NCBI GenBank assembly: GCA_023418595.1
Contig: JAEZZI010000006.1
Location: forward strand, 186,001-250,000
From: Pseudomonadota bacterium
GTDB lineage: Bacteria > Pseudomonadota > Alphaproteobacteria > Sphingomonadales > Sphingomonadaceae
Direction: 5' to 3'
DNA: 64,000 bases
The notes under the pieces were generated by a model. The model worked only from the letters and a program-made list of their open reading frames with translations. It was not told the origin of the DNA and made no database searches. Positions 45,776-53,860 of this stretch are shown piece by piece. Every line of letters begins with the position of its first letter. Position 1 is the stretch's first letter. The position numbers and the translations under genes are program-made.

Positions 45776-48199
45776 CTAACCCTCGATCTTCGAGAAATCC
45801 GCCACCCGATGCACCGCCGCGCGCATCCGGGCAAGGAGGGCGAGGCGGGCTTCGCGCTTGGCCGCATCCGCGTCGTTGACCGTCACCTTGTCAAAGAACG
45901 CATCGATCGGCGCGCGGAGGCTTGCAAGGGCCGCCATCGCGCCTTCGAACTCCTCCGCTTCGATCGCTGCCGCAGCCTTGGGCTCGGCAGCGTCGAGCGC
46001 GGCGATGAGGGCAGCTTCCTCGGTTTCGGGCGCGTAGGAAAGCGGTTTTTGCCCGGAGCCGCTCTCCCCACCCACATCGTCACCCCGGACTTGTTCCGGG
46101 GTCCACTGACCCTCCGGCGACGGCGTTTGTGGGTCGGTGGACCCCGGCACTTCGGCCGGGGTGACGGTTGTGGAGGTCCGCGCGTAACCCTCCTTCTTCA
46201 AAATATTCGCAGCCCGCTTGTACCCGGCGAGCAGGTTCGCGCCGTCGGGGGTGCCGACAAAGGCTTGCAGCGCATGAACGCGCGCGAGCAGGCGGACGAG
46301 ATCATCCTCACCCCCCAACGCGAACACCGCGTCGATCAGGTCATGCCGAAGGCCCGCTTCGCGCTGCTGGACTTTGAGGCGGTCGGCGAAGAAGGGCGCC
46401 AGCAAAGGCAATCCAATCAACACGTTAGTACGAAAGTACGCACCGGGGCCCATAACCTCATTTTGGTTTTTGAGCCAAGGTTCGCGGCTATGGAATCCGT
46501 GCATCACCAATTCATTTGGATCGTACGCAGACCGGTATGGCTCCTCCAAGAGTTGGTCGAGTACAGGCTCAACCGCACGAACCATTGCTCCCCCCAGCGA
46601 TAATCGAAGCTGGTTGATCTGGACTAATCGCAATGCTGCTAAAGCCGCGCGACGAATTGCGAATGGGTCTTTCGATCCGGTAGGCTGCTCACCGGCCGCA
46701 AAAAAGCTAACAATCGTATCCAGCTTATCCGCCAGCGAAACCGCCACCGTAACCGGCGCAGTCGGCACCTCATCCCCCTGCCCGACCGGTTTGTAATGGT
46801 CGCGGACCGCTTCCCAGACTTCGCGGGGTTCGCCTTGGGCGGCGGCGTAATAGCCGCCCATCAGGCCCTGGAGTTCGGGGAATTCGCCGACCATGCCGGT
46901 GACGAGATCGGCCTTTGCCAGACGCGCGGCGCGTTCGGCCATGTCGGCGAGTTGGGCCTTGCTTAACCCCTCCCCTTCAGGGGAGGGGTTGGGGTGGGGC
47001 GTAGCCGCTGGCGATGGCGCTGTTGAAGAGGCCCCACCCCCAACCCCTCCCCTGAAGGGGAGGGGCTTGATGATCCCCTCTTCGACCAGCCAGCGGGCCA
47101 GTTTGGCGACGCGGTCGACCTTGTCCGCCACCGTGCCGAGCTTTTCGTGGAAGACGATCTTTTCGAGCTTCTTCGCCTGTTCCTCGAGCGGCACCTTGAG
47201 GTCGGTGTCGTAGAAGAATCGCGCATCGCTCAGCCGTGCGGCGAGCACCTTGCGGTTGCCCTCGACGATTTTGTCGCCCCCGTCCTCGGCGTCGATATTC
47301 GCGACGCAAATGAAGGCGTTAGCGAGTTTTCCGTCGGTATCGTTGCAGACGAAATATTTCTGGTTCACCCGCGCGGTGAGCTGGATCACCTCGGGGGGCA
47401 CGCTCAGAAAATCGGCGTCGAAGCGGCCGAGCAGCGGCACCGGCCATTCGGTGAGGCCGGCATTTTCGATGAGCAGGCCATCGTCCTCGATCAGCGTCAG
47501 CCCGGCACCCTGCGCGGCCATCTTGGCGCCCAGCGCGATGATGCCGCGGCGTTCGCCCTGATCGACGATGACATGGGCCTCGCGCAGTTTGTCGATATAG
47601 TCGTGCGCGCCGCCGATGGTGATCGCGCCCGGATGGTGGAAACGGTGGCCGACGGTGGCATAGCCGATTTGTATGCCCGCGATTTCGCACGGCACGAGTT
47701 CGTCGCCGAGGATCGCGACGATGCCCTGTAGCGGGCGGACCCAGCGCTGGCTTTCGGGGCTGAGCGACGCTGCGCCCCAGCGCATCGATTTGGGCCAGGG
47801 GAAGCCGCGGATGATGGCCGGGATCGCCGCCGCGAGCACATCGGCGGTCGCGCGGCCGGGCTTGTCGATCACCGCGAACAGCGTGGCGCGACCCTTCACC
47901 TCGCGGGTTTCGAGCGCGTCGCGGGTCAGGCCTGCCTTACGCAGAAATCCGTCGATCGCGGCGTCGGGGGCGTCGGCGGGCGGGCCTTTCAGTTCCTCGC
48001 TGACGGCTTGGGTAGCAGTCGGCAGTCCCTTTGCGATCAGCGCGAGGCGGCGCGGGGTCGCGTAGGTGACGATGCTCTCGGCCTTGAGCCCAGCGGTCGC
48101 GAGTTGTTCGGTGAACAGGCGTTCGAGATCGGCCCGCGCCTTGTCCTGCATCCGCGCGGGGATTTCTTCGGAGCGGAGTTCGAGGAGGAAGTCGGTCAT
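45776..48199 (-). CDS. glyS: Glycine--tRNA ligase beta subunit, with two in-frame repeat insertions
   Basis: The protein has 807 residues, about 120 more than E. coli GlyS. With GlyQ it charges tRNA-Gly as an alpha2-beta2 enzyme. Family segments are MTDFLLELRSEEIPARM at the start and ARVHALQAF in the anticodon-binding C-terminal part. The excess length comes partly from two palindromic repeats translated in frame: residues about 378-412 (GGGASSTAPSPAATP...) and about 679-707 (TPAEVPGSTDPQTPSPEG). A third unusual part, residues about 487-607, is encoded by lower-G+C sequence. The frame stays open, so it is probably functional. The ATG overlaps the DUF559 stop (TGATG). Confidence 0.93.
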   Translation of the reverse strand: MTDFLLELRSEEIPARMQDKARADLERLFTEQLATAGLKAESIVTYATPRRLALIAKGLPTATQAVSEELKGPPADAPDAAIDGFLRKAGLTRDALETREVKGRATLFAVIDKPGRATADVLAAAIPAIIRGFPWPKSMRWGAASLSPESQRWVRPLQGIVAILGDELVPCEIAGIQIGYATVGHRFHHPGAITIGGAHDYIDKLREAHVIVDQGERRGIIALGAKMAAQGAGLTLIEDDGLLIENAGLTEWPVPLLGRFDADFLSVPPEVIQLTARVNQKYFVCNDTDGKLANAFICVANIDAEDGGDKIVEGNRKVLAARLSDARFFYDTDLKVPLEEQAKKLEKIVFHEKLGTVADKVDRVAKLARWLVEEGIIKPLPFRGGVGGGASSTAPSPAATPHPNPSPEGEGLSKAQLADMAERAARLAKADLVTGMVGEFPELQGLMGGYYAAAQGEPREVWEAVRDHYKPVGQGDEVPTAPVTVAVSLADKLDTIVSFFAAGEQPTGSKDPFAIRRAALAALRLVQINQLRLSLGGAMVRAVEPVLDQLLEEPYRSAYDPNELVMHGFHSREPWLKNQNEVMGPGAYFRTNVLIGLPLLAPFFADRLKVQQREAGLRHDLIDAVFALGGEDDLVRLLARVHALQAFVGTPDGANLLAGYKRAANILKKEGYARTSTTVTPAEVPGSTDPQTPSPEGQWTPEQVRGDDVGGESGSGQKPLSYAPETEEAALIAALDAAEPKAAAAIEAEEFEGAMAALASLRAPIDAFFDKVTVNDADAAKREARLALLARMRAAVHRVADFSKIEG
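46078..46166. repeat. Family A palindrome inside glyS (copy 3)
   Basis: CGTCACCCCGGACTTGTTCC... and ...GGCCGGGGTGACG match the intergenic family A arms. Here the element lies within glyS and is read in frame, with a shortened core of length compatible with no frameshift. Confidence 0.88.
46965..47066. repeat. Family F-like palindrome inside glyS
   Basis: AACCCCTCCCCTTCAGGGGA... at 46965-47000 pairs with its inverted complement at 47031-47066; each arm also contains a small palindrome of its own (CCCCTCCCCTTCAGGGGAGG). The intervening 30 bases are unrelated. It is translated in frame. Confidence 0.88.
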
Positions 48200-48671
48200 C
48201 AAATATCCTCCCCGTTCACGGGGAGGGGGACCGCGCCGAAGGCGGGGTGGAGGGGGCTCGCCGCGTGCGACACGATCGCGTCTGCCACCGCATCGACATC
48301 CCGAAGCACGTCCACAGCCGAAATCCGCAAAACCCGGTATCCTGATTGTTCTAGGGACGCCTCGCGAAGCGCATCTCGCTGAGGGCGATCGCCCATGTCG
48401 TGCGCTATGCCGTCGACCTCGATCACCAGTCGCGCTGCCGCGCAGTAAAAGTCAGCGCGATAGTTGCCGATGGGATGTTGCTTGCGGAAGCGGATGCCGT
48501 TTGGCGCACCTTTCAGGCGTTGCCAAAGCAGCGCTTCTGGCAGGCTCAGTTCGCGGCGCGCGCGGCGCGCTTCGTACACCTCGGGGCGGCGGAGCGAGGG
48601 CGAGCCCCCTCCACCACCGCGCTTCGCGCGGCGGTCCCCCTCCCCGTCCCGGGGAGGATTTGCGGCGGCCA

Positions 48672-48672
<1 letters not shown>
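48199..48672 (-). CDS. DUF559 endonuclease-like protein carried by a palindromic element
   Basis: The protein has 157 residues. The core (about residues 37-135) has the DUF559 pattern: ARRARRELSLPEALLWQRLK, FRKQHPIGNYRADFYC with Asp74 and LVIEVDG with Glu85, then GYRVLRI. This is the Vsr-like PD-(D/E)XK fold, so DNA cleavage or nicking is plausible but not shown. Residues 5-25 and 137-156 are translations of inverted arms of a family F repeat that flank the gene. Both junctions with glyQ and glyS are TGATG, so translation is coupled. It is not related to tRNA charging. Confidence 0.85.
48205..48263. repeat. Left arm of the DUF559 element (family F)
   Basis: TATCCTCCCCGTTCACGGGG...GGTGGAGGGGGCTCGCCG lies at the 3' end of the DUF559 gene and is the inverted complement of the arm at 48598-48661, allowing for short differences in the two internal loops. 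Confidence 0.88.
48598..48661. repeat. Right arm of the DUF559 element (family F)
   Basis: GGGCGAGCCCCCTCCACC...CCCGGGGAGGATTT lies at the 5' end of the DUF559 gene. Together with 48205-48263 it encloses 334 bases of gene core. Confidence 0.88.
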
Positions 48673-49567
<895 letters not shown>

Positions 49568-49571
<4 letters not shown>

Positions 49572-49861
49572 TGGTCGGACTGCTCGCCTTTTTCGGGTTC
49601 AGCGTCAGCGCCGGTTTCTTCGCCCGCGTCGCGGTAAAAGGCTTGCGTCTCGCCGGTCAGCTTGATGGTCAGCGGCTGGCCGTGGCGGTCGACCTTCTTG
49701 CCCAGCGCGACGCGGATCCAGCCTTCGGAGACCGAATACTCCTCGACATCGTTGCGCTCGGCGCCCTTGAAGTTGATGCCGACGCCGCGTTCAAGGGCGG
49801 CTTGGTCGAAATGCGGGCTGCGCGGGTTGATCGACAGCCGGTCGGGGGGAGTATCGCTCAT
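49568..49861 (-). CDS. DUF3297 family protein
   Basis: The protein has 97 residues. It matches the DUF3297 family: PDRLSINPRSPHFDQAALERGVGI...NDVEEYSVSEGWIRVALGKK...RHGQPLTIKLTGE. The function is unknown. It is co-translated with glyQ (GTGA overlap). The start is ATG at MSDTPPDRL. Confidence 0.9.
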
Positions 49862-49973
49862 GCCTGCGCCCTTGGCGCAAAACGGGGGCGATTTCCAGAG
49901 CGGACATGAAAAGCGGCGCGGCTCCGCTAAAGGAACCGCGCCGCGCAGCCTTGAGTATGCGCTGCCGGGAGCT

Positions 49974-50324
49974 TTAACGGCAGTGGCGGACCCGAACGTA
50001 GCGCCGCTCCCAATGATCCCACACGCGCTGCGTGCGGCAATGCTGGCGGTAACTGTAGCGCGGCTGATAATAGTTGTAGCGCGGCGCATAATTGTAGCGC
50101 GGGCCGCGGTCGTAATAATAGCGGTTGTCGTAATAGCGGTCATTGCTGCTCGACGCGATGGCCGCGCCGATGGCGAGACCGGCGATGCCGGCGACGATCG
50201 CGGTCCCGGCATCGCTGCCGCGGTCGCGGTGATAATAACGCTGCGCTTCGGCGGGCGCGGCGACGGTCAGCGACGTGGCGGCGAGTGCGACGCCCAGCCC
50301 GACCTTGGTCAGAACATTGGTCAT
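49974..50324 (-). CDS. Secreted small Tyr/Arg-rich protein
   Basis: The protein has 116 residues. A signal peptide ends at AAPAEAQ, followed by a glycine-zipper-like segment (AIVAGIAGLAIGAAIASS) and a tail rich in Tyr, Arg and Asn (repeats of YNYAPRYNYYQPRYSYR). The tail may bind cell envelope. An AGGAGG site lies 6 bases before the ATG. Similar small proteins are common in sphingomonads, function unknown. Confidence 0.85.
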   Translation of the reverse strand: MTNVLTKVGLGVALAATSLTVAAPAEAQRYYHRDRGSDAGTAIVAGIAGLAIGAAIASSSNDRYYDNRYYYDRGPRYNYAPRYNYYQPRYSYRQHCRTQRVWDHWERRYVRVRHCR

Positions 50325-50476
50325 GACGAACCTCCTCAGATAATCCAGCGCCAAAATTATTTCGCGTGACGCGAGTCGTGCGCTTGAGGGTCAAATTACG
50401 CCCAAGCGGCTGAACAGGCGCGGAATTGGGCGTTTAGCTGTGGTTCAGTTGAGCAGGGCGCGGATGACACTGGCTC

Positions 50477-50551
50477 CGTTCGTTTCGAGCGAAGTCGAGA
50501 AACGTGATCCGGGCGCGCCCAAGCGTTTCTCGACTTCGCTCGAAACGAACG
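50477..50551. repeat. Intergenic palindrome, family B (copy 2)
   Basis: The arms begin with the same CGTTCGTTTCGAGCGAAGTC as copy 1; the inner loop differs. It lies upstream of the EVE gene. Confidence 0.88.
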
Positions 50552-50597
50552 GGTATGGGGGCGCAAGATTTTGCGCTTTCCAACGGAGATTCACGAG

Positions 50598-50999
50598 ATG
50601 GCCTATTGGCTGATGCGGTCCGAACCCGATGTCTATGGCTGGGACGATCTGGTCCGCGATGGCAGCACCGAATGGGACGGGGTGCGCAATTACACTGCGC
50701 GCAATTTCCTGAAGGACATGGCGGTCGGCGACCTTGCGATCTTCTACCATTCGAACAAGGAAAAGGCCGCGGTCGGGATGATGGAAATCACCCGCGCCTG
50801 GCAACCCGACGGCGAGGACGGCAAATGGGCGAGCGTCCGCGTCGAGCCGCGCGACAAGCTCGCCAATGCGGTGCCGCTGGCCGATATAAAGGCGGAGAAA
50901 AGGCTGGAAAAGCTGGAAATGGTGCGTCAGTCGCGGCTTTCGGTGACGCCGGTGCGGGACGCGGAGTGGAAGGTGCTGATGGAGATGGCGAAGGGCTGA
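50598..50999 (+). CDS. EVE domain protein
   Basis: The protein has 133 residues, a single EVE domain (PUA-like fold): MAYWLMRSEPDVYGWDDLVRDG...DGVRNYTARNFLKDMAVGDLAIFYHSNKEKA. EVE proteins bind modified bases in DNA or RNA. I choose ATG at MAYWLM; an upstream start would add ten residues from outside the family. It sits alone. Confidence 0.92.
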   Translation: MAYWLMRSEPDVYGWDDLVRDGSTEWDGVRNYTARNFLKDMAVGDLAIFYHSNKEKAAVGMMEITRAWQPDGEDGKWASVRVEPRDKLANAVPLADIKAEKRLEKLEMVRQSRLSVTPVRDAEWKVLMEMAKG

Positions 51000-51060
51000 G
51001 CGCCTTCGCGCCCAGCCCCTGCCTTAACTCCCACCAACCTGATCAGCGAGGCGGATATCG

Positions 51061-52386
51061 TCAGGAAGGCGCCGCCGCCGGTCCCTGAGGCGCAGCCGAA
51101 GGGGTCACGCGCCAGATCGTGCTCGACAGGTCATCGGCGATGTAGAGCGCCCTCGTCGGCGCGTGGAACGTCACCCCCACCGGACGGCCGCGCGCCTTGC
51201 CATCCACCAGGAAGCCGGTGACAAAGTCCTGCTGGGCACCCGAGGGACGGCCATTGGCGAACGGCACCCAGCTAACCTTGTAGCCCGACAGATCGGAGCG
51301 GTTCCAGCTGCCGTGCTGGCCGATGAACGCGCCATCACCATAGCCCTGACCCAATGCGCCGTTGCCGACGAAGGTCAGGCCGAGTGCGGCGACATGCGCG
51401 CCGAGCGCATAATCGGGCGCGATCGCGCGGGCGATCATGTCCGGGCGTTCGGGCCGCGGGCGGGGATCGACATTCTTGCCCCAATAGCTCCATGGCCATC
51501 CGTAAAAGGCGCCCGGCTGGACCGAGGTCAGATAGTCAGGGACCAGATTGGGACCGATCTCATCGCGTTCGTTGACCACCGCCCACAAGCCGTTTGTCCA
51601 CGGATTGATCGCGAGTGCGGTCGGGTTGCGAATGCCGCTGGCATAGGTTTTCCGCGCGCCGGTCGCCCGGTCGATTTCCCAGACGACCGCGCGTTCTTCC
51701 TCGATCGCCATGCCGCGTTCGCCGACATTGCTGTTCGATCCGATGCCGACATACAGCTTGGTACCATCGGCGCTGGCCGCGAGCGATTTGGTCCAGTGGT
51801 GGTTGACCTGCGAAGGGAGTTTGGTGACCTCGACTCCGGTCGAGCGCGGGATCGCGGTCTGTCCGTCGGTGTAGGGGAAGCGTAACAACGCATCCTGATT
51901 GGCGACATAAAGCGCGCCATCGACGAAGGCGAGGCCGTAAGGCGCGTCGAGCCCGTCGATGAAGACGGTGCGAACCTCCGGCGTGCCGTCGCCGTCGGCG
52001 TCGCGCAGCAGGGTCAGGCGATCGCCGCCCTCGACCTGGGTCGTGCCGAGCGCCTTGATATAACCGGCGATGACGTCCTTGGGACGCAGCTTCGGCGCGT
52101 TGCCGCCGCGTCCCTCGGCCACCAGCAGGTCACCATTGGGGAGCACGAGCATCTGGCGCGGGATGCGGAGGTCGGTTGCGAGCGGGACGATCGTGAACCC
52201 GTCGGGGACGGTCGGCAACGCGCCCTCCCACCCGGCGGGCGATGCGATCTTGATGGTCGGGACCAGGCTTTGCTGGATGGCGGGCAATTCCGGGTTCGGC
52301 CCGGTGTCGCGAACGGCATCGGAGCCTCCGCAGGCGGCGAGCGGCAGCGCCAGCGCGGTGGCGGCGGTCCAGCGGAGCGCGATCAT
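51061..52386 (-). CDS. PQQ-dependent sugar dehydrogenase-like lipoprotein (sorbosone dehydrogenase)
   Basis: The protein has 441 residues. A signal with lipobox LAAC precedes a six-bladed propeller of the soluble glucose/sorbosone dehydrogenase group (FTIVPLATDLRIPRQM, VNERDEIGPNLVPDYL, YGWPWSYWG). The PQQ and calcium sites are probably in the loops around NHHWTKSL and the later GQHGSWNRSD. Substrate is unknown. The ATG overlaps the DUF2231 stop (ATGA). Confidence 0.88.
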   Translation of the reverse strand: MIALRWTAATALALPLAACGGSDAVRDTGPNPELPAIQQSLVPTIKIASPAGWEGALPTVPDGFTIVPLATDLRIPRQMLVLPNGDLLVAEGRGGNAPKLRPKDVIAGYIKALGTTQVEGGDRLTLLRDADGDGTPEVRTVFIDGLDAPYGLAFVDGALYVANQDALLRFPYTDGQTAIPRSTGVEVTKLPSQVNHHWTKSLAASADGTKLYVGIGSNSNVGERGMAIEEERAVVWEIDRATGARKTYASGIRNPTALAINPWTNGLWAVVNERDEIGPNLVPDYLTSVQPGAFYGWPWSYWGKNVDPRPRPERPDMIARAIAPDYALGAHVAALGLTFVGNGALGQGYGDGAFIGQHGSWNRSDLSGYKVSWVPFANGRPSGAQQDFVTGFLVDGKARGRPVGVTFHAPTRALYIADDLSSTIWRVTPSAAPQGPAAAPS

Positions 52387-52826
52387 GCGGGTTCTCCCGC
52401 AGCGACGGTGGTTCGCCCGGCATCGGCATGCGCGATCCAGGCAGCCGCCAGCGCCAGCGCGGTGCACAGGATCGACAGCAGCAAGCCGGTGGTGCCGACC
52501 GAACTCCATGCGTCCTGGCTGTGCTTGAACGCGTTGATGAGGCCCAGCACCCACATTGCCGCGACCAGCACGAAATAGAGCATCGGTCCGCGATGCAGAC
52601 TGCGATCACGGCTGCGAAGCGCGTCGATCGCCGCCCAGATCGCCACGATAGCGCCGAAGATCAGCGCGCCCGTGATCGCCCATTGCGACAGGTTCGACCA
52701 CTGGATTTCGGCACTGTTGAGATAGGCGATGTCGGAGGCAAGACCCGCCGGGAACAAGGACACCGGAAAGGACAACAGGATCGCATGGACCGGATGCAGA
52801 CCGGTACGGAGGGTGCGAGGGGGCAA
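52383..52826 (-). CDS. DUF2231 membrane protein
   Basis: The protein has 147 residues and four membrane helices. The conserved start is LHPVHAILLSFPVSLFPAGLASD, typical of DUF2231. The start is TTG (LPPRTLRTGLHPVHA) after a GGGAGA site, as no ATG or GTG lies near. It precedes and overlaps the sorbosone dehydrogenase-like gene; in other bacteria this pair often lies together, suggesting a link in electron transfer, but that is inferred. Confidence 0.82.
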   Translation of the reverse strand: MPPRTLRTGLHPVHAILLSFPVSLFPAGLASDIAYLNSAEIQWSNLSQWAITGALIFGAIVAIWAAIDALRSRDRSLHRGPMLYFVLVAAMWVLGLINAFKHSQDAWSSVGTTGLLLSILCTALALAAAWIAHADAGRTTVAAGEPA

Positions 52827-53061
52827 AAACAGTCTCCCGTGAGGTGCCGGACGGGCCAGGATATATGATGTCCAATGTGCGACGAGCCGGATGGTTGCAG
52901 CCACGCAACGGTTTTCGGGCCATAGTTCCGCCGGTGCCCTGGTTGAAGGTCGATGTGGAGACTTTGATCGCAATGGGCGGGATGGCTCGGGCGGCACCGG
53001 CTGCTATATCCAAGTCACATAGTTCCCGGACCGGGCATTGAGGTGGAAGAAACCGAAAATC

Positions 53062-53568
53062 ATGCCGAAAGCCAGTACGATGCCACTGTCATTCAAGCGC
53101 ATCCCCTCCCCTGTCGGCGAACTGACGCTGGTGGCGAGCGATGCGCAGCTGGTCTCGGTGCTCTGGGAGCATGACGATTTCGACCGGGTGAGACTGGGCG
53201 AGATGGTCGAGGTCAACGATCATCCGGTATTGATCGCCACCGCCGAACAATTGGACGAGTATTTCGCGGGCAAGCGCACCGCGTTCGACCTGCCGCTCGA
53301 TTTTCGCGGCACCGAGTTCCAGAAAAGCGTCTGGGCGGCGCTGCTGACGATCCCGTTCGGCGAGACGCGGAGCTATGGCGAGATCGCGCGGGCGATCGGG
53401 CAACCGACGGCATCGCGCGCCGTGGGTGCGGCGAACGGGCGCAACCCGATCTCGATCATCGCGCCGTGCCATCGGGTAATCGGCGCAAACGGTGCGCTGA
53501 CGGGCTTTGCGGGCGGGATCGAGGCGAAACGGCTGTTGCTTGGACTGGAAAGGCCGACATTGGTTTGA
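53062..53568 (+). CDS. ogt: Methylated-DNA--protein-cysteine methyltransferase
   Basis: The protein has 168 residues. It repairs O6-alkylguanine in one irreversible step. The acceptor Cys is in IIAPCHRVIG near residue 135, and the DNA-binding helix-turn-helix region is SYGEIARAIGQPTASRAVGAANGRNP. It has no Ada regulatory domain. Three in-frame ATGs are possible; I use the second. Neither ATG has a good ribosome binding site. Confidence 0.94.
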   Translation: MPKASTMPLSFKRIPSPVGELTLVASDAQLVSVLWEHDDFDRVRLGEMVEVNDHPVLIATAEQLDEYFAGKRTAFDLPLDFRGTEFQKSVWAALLTIPFGETRSYGEIARAIGQPTASRAVGAANGRNPISIIAPCHRVIGANGALTGFAGGIEAKRLLLGLERPTLV

Positions 53569-53573
53569 CCATC

Positions 53574-53680
53574 CGTCACCCCGGACTTGTTCCGGGGTCC
53601 ACCGGGCGGCCAAACCCAACGCCAAAATTCGAATAACGCGCAAGCGGCTTGGTGGACCCCGGAACAAGTCCGGGGTGACG
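53574..53680. repeat. Intergenic palindrome, family A (copy 4)
   Basis: Full-length arms as in copy 1; it lies between convergent ogt and typA. Confidence 0.88.
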
Positions 53681-53706
53681 GGGCGTGTGATTTGGCTGCT
53701 TGGGCA

Positions 53707-53736
53707 AGAAAAGGGCCGCCGATTGCTCGGCAGCCC
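53707..53736 (-). terminator. Rho-independent terminator for typA
   Basis: On the minus strand GGGCTGCCGA pairs with TCGGCGGCCC around GCAA, followed by TTTTCTT. It lies about 125 bases beyond the typA stop; the intervening stretch is G+C-rich with no visible feature. Confidence 0.75.
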
Positions 53737-53860
53737 CTTCCATGGTCCAGCAGGTCCCGGCGCGGCGGAGCCGCGTCGTCGGTCGGCGCTCGCAGCGCCG
53801 CCGGCCGCGCCGGGCTGGTGCGCTTGTGGGCAGCATGGCTGCCCACGTCGTCGCCCGGCC

